This document shows, one piece after another, positions 1 through 5,592 of a stretch of 6,299 bases of DNA. A program made the position numbers and the translations under genes. Under the pieces are notes generated by a model, which saw only the letters and a list, made by a program, of their open reading frames with translations, was not told the DNA's origin and did no database searches. Position 1 is the first letter of the stretch; each line of letters opens with the position of its first letter. The DNA comes from Streptosporangiaceae bacterium (GTDB taxonomy: Bacteria; Actinomycetota; Actinomycetes; Streptosporangiales; Streptosporangiaceae): positions 1 to 6,299 of the forward strand of contig JASHXW010000507.1 in NCBI GenBank assembly GCA_030043395.1, in the 5' to 3' direction.

Positions 1-3000
1 ACGCCGGTCAAGCTATACCGGCAGGAGGCACGAGCCCTCGCGATGCTTGTCGCCGCCCGCGGCCGGGCGGTGAGCCAGGAGATGCTGACCGTCGCGATCT
101 GGCAGGACGAGAGCCTGCCCGCCCCGGACGGCCTAGCGACGGTGATCTCCAGGCTGCGGGCGAAGCTGAAGCCTGGCGGAGTCCAGATCACCTCGGCAAA
201 GGGATCGGGCAGTTACCGCCTCGTGGGGCCGGCGGCAGCGCAGCCACGGTCCGGGGCGGCCGACCTGACCGTGTGGCCCGCGGGAACAGGGGACAGCGAC
301 CAGCACGCAACGACAGGCGGCCTCAGTTCCCTGGTCGACGCCTTCAGGTTCGAGACACTCCGGCGAGCGGGCCAGGCCAGGCTCGACGACCTTCAGCGTG
401 AAGTCGCGTTCGAGTGCTTCAGGGATGCCGCAAGCCAGTGGCGCGGCCAGCCGTTCGACACCGGCGGCCGCTACTGGGAGCTGCCCGAGGTGTGCGCGTC
501 CTTCCGGGCCGACCTCGAAAGGCAGCGCATTGGCTTGGTCCGCGCCATCGCAGAGACGGCACTGCGGCTTGCCCGCTACGAGGACGCGGGCTTCCTGCGC
601 GAGCACCCGGTCAGCGCCGGGCTGGAGGCAGGCGACGCGCTCTGGCTCCTGAACTTCCTGCGCACGCTCAAGCTGGAGGGCACGGCGGCCGCCGAGCGGC
701 TGATCGAGTCCAGGCAGCCGGGCAGTAGCTTCGCTCCGGTCGTCGACCGCGCGCTCGACCTGCTCGCCCTGCACCGCGCCGGGGTGGATGTCCATCATGC
801 GCTCGACGCACCAGGAGGTCAGCCAGACGCGACTGACGCGAGGGTGCTCGTCGGCCGCCGCGCCGAGGTACTGGCTCTTGGCGCGATACCGACCCGCGTG
901 GCCGACAGGCAGCCAGCCATGATGGCACTGGTCGGTCTGCCGGGCACGGGCAAGACGCGCCTGGTCGAAGAAGTCGCCAGGTCGGCTGCGAACACAGGCA
1001 TCGCGGTCGCCGTGATGAGCTGCCAGAACCACGGCGAGCTGCATCCATGGCGGGGACTGGCAGGGATCTTGTGGGCAAGCGAGCTGCGGGACCTGGCGGT
1101 CAGCGCAGATCAGCTCGGAAGGGCGCAGCAGGATGCGCTGGCCGACTTCGTCACAGGACTGCCGGACCGGCCCGCGGCCGCGCCAGTCCGGCAGCGGAGC
1201 CTGCGCGACCTTGCTCCGGCGCTGACCAGCCTGCTGCGCCTTGCCGCGGGAACCAGCGGGATGATCGTGGCCTTCGACGATGCCGACCTGCTGACACCGC
1301 GCGGCTACGAGCTGCTCAGCGAAGTGCGCAGCGGGCTGGCTGGCGCCCCCGTCGGCTGGCTGCTAGCCGGCCGGCCCGAGGGCAACTGGGCAGAGAATCC
1401 TGACCTGATCCGCGCGGCCTCCTCGCCCGCCGTCGCACTCGGACCGCTGAACCTGCAAGAGGTCAGGCAATGGCTCACGCAGGCCTGGTCCCGCGAGCCG
1501 TCGGCACAGGAATGTCAGGGCGCCTGGGAACGGACGGGCGGACTGCCTGCCCGGCTCAACGTGCTCGACCAAGCCAGCGACATCCGGCTGGTGCCACCGT
1601 CCAGCGTGCTCGCACCTGGCGTCACGGAGCCCGCCAGGCTCTGGCTCGCGGCCGCGGCAATTACCTGCACCGACCTGGAGATCGACACCACCGTTGTGGC
1701 TCGGATGCTCAGCCTCTCCGATGGCGAAGCCGACCGGCTGCAGGCGGCCGCCATAGCTGCCCTGCCGCTCGAGACGTCCTCCGGGCTTCGCTTCCGGCAC
1801 GACTCATGGCGCGTCAAGGTGATCAGCGAGCTCGATCACGACCCGGCCACGACCCGGTGGCTGCACCGCCGGGCCTTCGACGTGCTTGGCGAGCTCACCA
1901 GCTCCGTGCCCGCACCGGATCCGGCAGTCCTGCACCGGATCGCCCAGCACGCTCGCGACGCCGGCCGCGACGTTCCTGAGCAGCAGCTTGCCAGGGCCTG
2001 CCTGGCTGCCGCCCGCGCCGACTGCGCCACGTTCGCGCCCGAGTCGGCGATCGCCTGGGCAAAGGCCGGCCTGCGCTCCCACTGCGACCTGCGCACCCGG
2101 TTCGACCTTCTGCTGACGCTCGGCGACGCGCAGTACGACCGGGGTGACATGTCCTCGGCCGGCAATCAGTACCTCGAAGCCCGTGACCTAGCCGCCGGGC
2201 AGCCGCTCTGGCAGGCCACGGCGGTGGTGCACATGGCCCGCCGGTGGTCTGATCCCGGGCAGGCTGACGACGACCTGCTGCACCTGCTGCGTACCAGCAT
2301 CGAGATGCTGGAGGGTCACGACGAGGCCGAGGCCAACGACCTTCGGCTGCGGCTGATCGCCCACCTCTCCCACAAGTCCACGATGGCGATCCCGGCCCAG
2401 TCCATCCCGGCCCAGTCCATCCCGGCCCTTGCAGACCCCCTCCAGGCGAGCTCTGGCACGCTCGAGCTGGACAGCGGGATCGCACTGGCCAGGCGGGCAC
2501 TGGCCGGGCTCGGGCCTGACCTTCCGGCGAACGTCGTCTGCGAGGTGCTGAACGAGTGCCGCTGGGGGATCTACGACTACGCTCCCCCAGCCGAGACGCT
2601 GGCCATTTCCGAGCGTTTCTACGCGGCCAGCCTGAACACCACCAGGTCGGCGCTCTTCCGCAGTGACGCGCTCATCGCGCTCGCACTCGACCAGCTGCGG
2701 ATCGGGCCGATCAGCCGCGCCGAGGACACGATCGCCAAGCACCGGCGCCAGATCACCGCGAGCCACCGGCCGCTCGGCGAGTGGCTGCAAGGCACCCTGG
2801 ACACCGTCGTCGACCTTTGGCACGGCAGGTTCGACGCTGCAGAGGCCCGGATATTCGGCGAATCACTGCGCGCGGTCCAGGAAGCGCAGGCCGCGAAGTC
2901 CATGCCGGCCGACACTCTCCAGCAGACCTGGCAAGGCCAGGCCTTCTGGCTGCTGCGCGAGCGCGGCCAGATGCGGGACATCGTCGAGTCAGGCATCGGC

Positions 3001-3606
3001 GCGGAGATCGCCGAGCACGCGTACTTCCCTATCTGGCGCGCGGCCCTCATCCTGGCCTGCTGTGATGTGGGCCGCACCGACGAGGCATCAGACCGCCTCG
3101 CAGCGCTGCTCGCCGATACCCGCGACCTGGGCACGCTGCCTCCGCACGGCTGGTCGGTGCCGATGCTGGCCCTGCTCGCGGAATCCTGCAGCGCGCTGCG
3201 CGACGCCGACGCCGCTGAGGCCGCCCCGCCCTCGCTCGTCCCCCGGCTGCAGGAACTCCTCGCGCCGCACAGGGACGAGATCGTGCTGGCAGGCTGGCCG
3301 GTCGTGCTGCTTGGGCCGGTCTCCAGGTACCAGGGAATCCTCGCTCTCGCGAGCAGTGACCATGCGGGCGCCGTCGCTCACTTCGACCGGGCGTTGCCGG
3401 TCGTCGGCGATTCGCGAGCGCAAGTGATCAGGCTGCGGCTAGACAAGGCCAAGGCGCTGGCTAGCTCAGGCGATGACCGCGAAGGCCGCGAAGCCGTCAG
3501 GCTCGCGTCCCAGGCGCGGACCGAGGCGCAACGCCTGGGCATGACGCTGATCGCGGAGCAAGCAAGTGCTCTTCTTGCTCGCCACGAGCCCATCGGTCAG
3601 GAGTAG
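1..3606 (+). CDS. SARP/AfsR-like transcriptional regulator with BTAD, STAND ATPase and TPR-like domains (5' partial)
   Basis: This is a large regulator expected to bind promoter DNA and to switch state with nucleotide binding. The frame is open from base 1; an ATG at 43 lies inside the winged-helix fold, so the true start is upstream. In window residue numbers, 1-75 form an OmpR/SARP-type winged helix, including RGRAVSQEMLTVAIW, the recognition-helix region VISRLRAKL and the wing GSGSYRLV. About 105-240 are a divergent BTAD-like helical region. From 283 (LVGRRAEV) there is an AAA_16/STAND ATPase with Walker A GLPGTGKT at 312-319, Walker B MIVAFDDAD near 421, and a GGLP (GxP-type) motif near 513. 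About 690-1201 are helical repeats resembling TPRs. Residues 797-810 contain an in-frame IPAQS repeat. The architecture matches long actinobacterial SARP regulators that often sit near secondary-metabolite or lipid genes. The target genes and the signal are not visible here. It stops 96 bases before the likely thioesterase start. Confidence 0.9.
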   Translation, partial: TPVKLYRQEARALAMLVAARGRAVSQEMLTVAIWQDESLPAPDGLATVISRLRAKLKPGGVQITSAKGSGSYRLVGPAAAQPRSGAADLTVWPAGTGDSDQHATTGGLSSLVDAFRFETLRRAGQARLDDLQREVAFECFRDAASQWRGQPFDTGGRYWELPEVCASFRADLERQRIGLVRAIAETALRLARYEDAGFLREHPVSAGLEAGDALWLLNFLRTLKLEGTAAAERLIESRQPGSSFAPVVDRALDLLALHRAGVDVHHALDAPGGQPDATDARVLVGRRAEVLALGAIPTRVADRQPAMMALVGLPGTGKTRLVEEVARSAANTGIAVAVMSCQNHGELHPWRGLAGILWASELRDLAVSADQLGRAQQDALADFVTGLPDRPAAAPVRQRSLRDLAPALTSLLRLAAGTSGMIVAFDDADLLTPRGYELLSEVRSGLAGAPVGWLLAGRPEGNWAENPDLIRAASSPAVALGPLNLQEVRQWLTQAWSREPSAQECQGAWERTGGLPARLNVLDQASDIRLVPPSSVLAPGVTEPARLWLAAAAITCTDLEIDTTVVARMLSLSDGEADRLQAAAIAALPLETSSGLRFRHDSWRVKVISELDHDPATTRWLHRRAFDVLGELTSSVPAPDPAVLHRIAQHARDAGRDVPEQQLARACLAAARADCATFAPESAIAWAKAGLRSHCDLRTRFDLLLTLGDAQYDRGDMSSAGNQYLEARDLAAGQPLWQATAVVHMARRWSDPGQADDDLLHLLRTSIEMLEGHDEAEANDLRLRLIAHLSHKSTMAIPAQSIPAQSIPALADPLQASSGTLELDSGIALARRALAGLGPDLPANVVCEVLNECRWGIYDYAPPAETLAISERFYAASLNTTRSALFRSDALIALALDQLRIGPISRAEDTIAKHRRQITASHRPLGEWLQGTLDTVVDLWHGRFDAAEARIFGESLRAVQEAQAAKSMPADTLQQTWQGQAFWLLRERGQMRDIVESGIGAEIAEHAYFPIWRAALILACCDVGRTDEASDRLAALLADTRDLGTLPPHGWSVPMLALLAESCSALRDADAAEAAPPSLVPRLQELLAPHRDEIVLAGWPVVLLGPVSRYQGILALASSDHAGAVAHFDRALPVVGDSRAQVIRLRLDKAKALASSGDDREGREAVRLASQARTEAQRLGMTLIAEQASALLARHEPIGQE
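2389..2428 (+). repeat. In-frame 15-bp tandem repeat (2.7 copies) in the regulator gene
   Basis: The unit ATCCCGGCCCAGTCC occurs at 2389-2403 and 2404-2418 without mismatch, followed by a partial third copy, ATCCCGGCCC, at 2419-2428. The unit length is five codons, so each copy adds Ile-Pro-Ala-Gln-Ser and copy-number change would keep the frame. It lies in a Pro/Ala/Ser-rich stretch between helical repeats, which looks like a flexible linker. It probably arose by slippage. Confidence 0.9.
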
Positions 3607-3702
3607 CCGCAGAACCCCGGAATACCAGGCCAGGCCGCCGAGTGGGACGTGGTCGAGTCGGTCATGATAGGTCTGCGCCATTGCCGAGCGAAACGGATCA
3701 CC

Positions 3703-4512
3703 GTGACCAGCGCTACCCCCGGACTTGTCGACGTTCTCAGCCTCGAGCGCATCGAGGCTGACCTCTACCGCACCACGGTCACCACCGACGACCCGTTCGG
3801 CCTGTATGGCGGCCAGGTCGCCGCCCAGGCCCTGCGCGCCGCGGCCGAGACCGTGCCGGAGGGGCGGCTGCCGCACTCACTGCACGGCTACTTCCTCAGC
3901 CGCGGCGATCCGTCACGGCCCATCCTGCTGATGGTCAACCGTGACCGGGACGGCCGCTCGTACTCCAATCGCCGCGTCATCGCCGTGCAGAACGGCGTGG
4001 TCATCTTCAACATGGCCGCCTCGTTTCACATCACCGAGGACGGCTCGGACTACCAGGCGTACCAGATGCCGCAGGTCGAGGAACCAGACGGCCTCCGCGA
4101 CATCTCAGCCCGGATCCGGCTGATCGGCATCGACGTGAGGATCCCCAGCCAGCCCAAGCCCGGGCAGGAGTGGCCGTCGAGAGTCTGGATGAGATCAAGG
4201 GACAAGCTCGACAGCGAGATCATGCACGCCTGCGCCCTGACCTACATCTCCGACATGTTCACCGGCCTGGCAACGGTCCCCGGGATCGAGGATGTCGGCC
4301 CGGTGACGACCCTGGACCACGCCGTGTGGTTCTTCCGGCGAGCCGCACTGGACGACTGGGTGCTGATGGACCTTGAGCCGATCTCGACGGCGGGCGGCCG
4401 CGGCATGTACACCGGGCGCATCTTCAGCCGCGACGGCACCCTGGCCGCCGGGATCGCGCAAGAGTCGCTGTTCCGGCCAGGGACCAGGCGACCTGGCCCG
4501 CTGGCCGAGTAG
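3703..4512 (+). CDS. tesB: Acyl-CoA thioesterase II (TesB family)
   Basis: The enzyme hydrolyses acyl-CoA to free fatty acid and CoA in the cytoplasm. It has the double-hotdog pattern of TesB: LVDVLSLERIEADLYR, then GLYGGQVAAQAL, LPHSLHGYFLSRGDPSRPI, DRDGRSYSNRRVIAVQNG and, in the second half, LDHAVWFFRRAALDDWVLMD. Aligned by eye to E. coli TesB (Asp204, Thr228, Gln278), the catalytic set is present as Asp184 (YISD), Thr203 (just before LDH) and Gln253 (AQES). I chose GTG 3703 because it gives the short N-terminus (MTSATPGLVDVL) usual for the family and a length of 269 aa. In-frame alternatives are ATG 3664 and GTG 3649 (287 aa); none has a convincing Shine-Dalgarno site. It follows the SARP-like regulator on the same strand and precedes an XRE cassette. 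Physiological substrate length cannot be told from sequence. Confidence 0.92.
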   Translation: MTSATPGLVDVLSLERIEADLYRTTVTTDDPFGLYGGQVAAQALRAAAETVPEGRLPHSLHGYFLSRGDPSRPILLMVNRDRDGRSYSNRRVIAVQNGVVIFNMAASFHITEDGSDYQAYQMPQVEEPDGLRDISARIRLIGIDVRIPSQPKPGQEWPSRVWMRSRDKLDSEIMHACALTYISDMFTGLATVPGIEDVGPVTTLDHAVWFFRRAALDDWVLMDLEPISTAGGRGMYTGRIFSRDGTLAAGIAQESLFRPGTRRPGPLAE

Positions 4513-4533
4513 CCGCAGCCGGCCTCCGTCGAG

Positions 4534-4554
4534 GTCCGTGACTTGGTCGCGGAC
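4534..4554 (+). terminator. Hairpin downstream of the thioesterase gene, candidate terminator
   Basis: GTCCGTGAC at 4534-4542 pairs with GTCGCGGAC at 4546-4554 around a TTG loop. The stem is 9 bp with a single G-U pair. It begins 22 bases after the thioesterase stop and ends just before the operator array of the next unit, which is where a terminator is expected. No T-tract follows, as is common for actinobacterial hairpins, so termination itself is inferred. Confidence 0.5.
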
Positions 4555-4560
4555 AAGAGT

Positions 4561-4576
4561 GTCAAGGTAACTTTAC
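4561..4576. promoter_or_regulatory. Operator-like site O1 (GTMAAG-N4-CTTKAC)
   Basis: GTCAAG-GTAA-CTTTAC is a quasi-palindrome with 6-bp half-sites and a 4-bp spacer. It is the most upstream of three sites with the same layout before the XRE gene, and abuts O2 directly. Binding by the XRE protein is inferred from position and symmetry. Confidence 0.6.
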
Positions 4577-4592
4577 GTAAAGGACCCTTGAC
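4577..4592. promoter_or_regulatory. Operator-like site O2 overlapping the -35 box
   Basis: GTAAAG-GACC-CTTGAC has the same 6-4-6 layout as O1 and O3. Its right half-site contains most of the TTGACA -35 hexamer, so a bound protein would block RNA polymerase. Together the abutting halves of O1 and O2 make the perfect palindrome CTTTACGTAAAG at 4571-4582. Confidence 0.6.
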
Positions 4593-4623
4593 ATCGGTCA
4601 AGGTGTAAAGCTACCTTGACATC
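4588..4623 (+). promoter_or_regulatory. Sigma-70-type promoter of the XRE/membrane-protein unit, probably leaderless
   Basis: A perfect -35 hexamer, TTGACA, is at 4588-4593. After an 18-bp spacer comes TACCTT at 4612-4617, which fits the loose actinobacterial -10 pattern TANNNT. Only six bases separate the -10 from ATG 4624, so transcription would start at or near the start codon. This agrees with the lack of a Shine-Dalgarno sequence before that gene. The start site is inferred. Confidence 0.6.
4605..4620. promoter_or_regulatory. Operator-like site O3 overlapping the -10 box
   Basis: GTAAAG-CTAC-CTTGAC is the third 6-4-6 site. It is the reverse complement of O1 at 15 of 16 positions, or 16 of 17 when flanking base 4560 or 4621 is included. 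It covers the TACCTT -10 candidate and ends three bases before the XRE start codon. An extra lone half-site, GTCAAG, lies at 4597-4602. Confidence 0.6.
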
Positions 4624-4830
4624 ATGCGGAATCGACTTCGGGAGCAGCGAACGCTGCGGGGTCTCTCCCAGGCAGAGGTAGCGGCGGCACTCGGCGTGTC
4701 GCGCCAGACAGTGATCTCCATCGAGGGCGGCCGATACATGCCGTCGCTGCCACTGGCCTTCCAGATCGCGCGGTTTTTCCAGATGCCCGTGGACAAGATG
4801 TTCGAACCCTCAGAGGAGGACGTGAAATGA
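4624..4830 (+). CDS. Small XRE-family HTH regulator
   Basis: This 68-aa protein is almost entirely one Cro/C1-type helix-turn-helix domain and should act as a DNA-binding dimer in the cytoplasm. The HTH spans about residues 15-33 (SQAEVAAALGVSRQTVISI), with SRQTV starting the recognition helix and the conserved EGGRYMPSLPLAFQIARFF following. Length and the C-terminal PVDKMFEP fit the YozG-like group of short, single-domain regulators. ATG 4624 gives the usual N-terminus (MRNRLREQR); no ribosome-binding site precedes it and the promoter predicts a leaderless message. The stop overlaps the next start as ATGA, so the two genes are coupled. Three matching operator-like sites cover its promoter, which suggests autorepression. 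No sensor domain is present in the protein itself. Confidence 0.93.
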   Translation: MRNRLREQRTLRGLSQAEVAAALGVSRQTVISIEGGRYMPSLPLAFQIARFFQMPVDKMFEPSEEDVK

Positions 4831-5282
4831 TGACTCGCATTCCGCCGCGACTGCGCCTCCCCGCGCTCTACTTCGTGATCGGCCTGCTGTTCGCCGCAGC
4901 ATGGCTCATCCGCGGCGGCAAGACCTGGTGGATCTCGATCATGACCATCGCGGTGTTCCTCGTGCGCTGCGGCATCTTGTACTGGGGCGGTGGCCAGGAC
5001 ACCGACGCCGGGGCGCTGGTGGGCTCACACCCTGACGAGCGTCAGCGGCTGCTCAGCATGAAGTCGCAGGCGCTTGCCACGAAGCTCGCGGCGATCACCG
5101 CCTTTGCCGGCCTGACGATCGCCATCGCCATCAGGGCATCTTGGTGGTGGCCGTTCGCGGTCATGCTCGCCATAGTTGGCTTCGGATACCTGCTCGGACT
5201 CTCGGTCTTCGGGGTAGCGCAAGAGGACCCGGCGGCCGACGACCTGAACTCAAACCTGCATGCCCCCTTTCCGGTCGGCTGA
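4827..5282 (+). CDS. Four-helix membrane protein, DUF2178-like, partner of the XRE regulator
   Basis: The 151-aa product is probably a polytopic membrane protein of unknown function. Hydrophobic segments by eye lie at residues 11-28, 34-53, 87-102 and 107-130. The loop between helices 2 and 3 carries HPDERQRLLSMKSQALATK, which resembles the DER...K/A signature of DUF2178-type proteins commonly encoded beside short XRE regulators. The C-terminal tail (about 132-151) is hydrophilic. Initiation is well supported: GGAGGA at 4815-4820 lies six bases before ATG 4827, inside the XRE gene. A second ATG at 4830 is equally possible and drops one residue. The ATGA overlap implies co-expression with the regulator. 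A role in sensing membrane state or titrating the regulator is speculation; the family assignment is from memory of motifs only. Confidence 0.85.
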   Translation: MMTRIPPRLRLPALYFVIGLLFAAAWLIRGGKTWWISIMTIAVFLVRCGILYWGGGQDTDAGALVGSHPDERQRLLSMKSQALATKLAAITAFAGLTIAIAIRASWWWPFAVMLAIVGFGYLLGLSVFGVAQEDPAADDLNSNLHAPFPVG

Positions 5283-5350
5283 CGGCTCCTGACAAGTCAC
5301 CCGCAAGCTAGGCACCTGGCGGCAGGCCTCCAGTCCATCGGCACCACCGG

Positions 5351-5398
5351 CGAGCTGCCGGCTAGCAGGTTCGAACTGCCGGCCGGCAGCTCGAGCTG
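5351..5398. repeat. Cluster of nested inverted repeats, possible terminator of the XRE unit
   Basis: CGAGCTGCCGGC (5351-5362) is perfectly complementary to GCCGGCAGCTCG (5382-5393) across a 19-base loop. Three perfect palindromes overlap this pair: GTTCGAAC (5369-5376), CTGCCGGCCGGCAG (5376-5389) and CAGCTCGAGCTG (5387-5398). The cluster starts 69 bases after the membrane-protein stop. A transcript could fold into a strong 12-bp stem or into alternative smaller hairpins. There is no T-tract, so terminator function is only one possibility; a protein-binding site is another. Confidence 0.5.
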
Positions 5399-5430
5399 TC
5401 AGCGGGCAAGCTCACCGCGGCGGCAACAGC

Positions 5431-5535
5431 ATGAACAAACCCGTCCCACAAGACGTTGACGAAACCGACGAGATGCCGGTCATCCCGGGCAACCACCCAG
5501 CCGAGGCTGTGCCTGCCGACGAGGTCAAGTCGTGA
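5431..5535 (+). CDS. Possible small acidic peptide ORF, 34 aa
   Basis: ATG 5431 opens a frame ending at TGA 5533-5535. The predicted peptide begins MNKPVPQDVDETDEMPVIPG and ends PADEVKS. It has eight Asp/Glu against two Lys, no cysteine, no hydrophobic segment and no signal peptide, and resembles no family I know. No good ribosome-binding site precedes it. The frame is open upstream to a stop at 5290-5292, but without another ATG or GTG start. It could be a real small protein, the tail of a decayed gene, or chance. Confidence 0.25.
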   Translation: MNKPVPQDVDETDEMPVIPGNHPAEAVPADEVKS

Positions 5536-5580
5536 GAACCATCACGCCAAGCCCTATGTGTCCGAGTTGCGGTTAGAGGT

Positions 5581-5592
5581 TACTGTTCAGTC
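5581..5592 (+). promoter_or_regulatory. Candidate -10 box of a leaderless acyl-CoA dehydrogenase transcript
   Basis: TACTGT at 5581-5586 fits TANNNT and sits six bases before ATG 5593, the spacing typical of leaderless actinobacterial messages. The only purine-rich stretch (AGAGG, 5575-5579) is 13 bases from the ATG, which is too far for a normal Shine-Dalgarno site. No convincing -35 box is seen. Two GGTTA copies (5571-5575 and 5578-5582) flank the region and may be chance. Confidence 0.35.

Larger units (their letters stand above)
5283..5592. other. Gene-poor interval between the membrane-protein gene and the acyl-CoA dehydrogenase
   Basis: These 310 bases contain no recognisable protein family or RNA gene. 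What can be seen is a palindrome cluster (5351-5398), one possible 34-codon ORF (5431-5535), and a candidate -10 box directly before the dehydrogenase. The part around 5430-5470 is visibly richer in A than the flanking genes. It could be a degenerate gene remnant or a long regulatory interval. Confidence 0.6.

Noticed and set aside
133..1044. Long open frame of 303 codons on the minus strand inside the regulator gene
   Set aside because: It lies entirely antisense to the winged-helix, BTAD and ATPase coding sequence, has no family motifs, and is what GC-rich codon bias produces on the opposite strand.
1813..1820. GTCAAGGT, matching an extended operator half-site, inside the regulator gene
   Set aside because: It is a single copy with no facing partner and is explained by ordinary codons (Val-Lys-Val).
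1895..2823. Overlapping minus-strand open frames in the TPR-like part of the regulator
   Set aside because: Arg/Gly/Pro-rich translations without domains; the + strand frame is continuous and family-like through this region.
3649..3702. Longer N-terminus of the thioesterase starting at GTG 3649
   Set aside because: The extra 18 residues (MVESVMIGLRHCRAKRIT) do not look like TesB N-termini and no ribosome-binding site supports that start; it remains possible, as does ATG 3664.
5365..5379. GCAG-GTTCGAA-CTGC, resembling a tRNA T-arm
   Set aside because: The stem is only 4 bp, the loop is out of register for TTCGANN, and no anticodon, D-arm or acceptor stem can be drawn around it.
5531..5546. 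Small hairpin CGTGA-GAACCA-TCACG before the dehydrogenase
   Set aside because: A 5-bp stem is expected often by chance and no known operator matches it.
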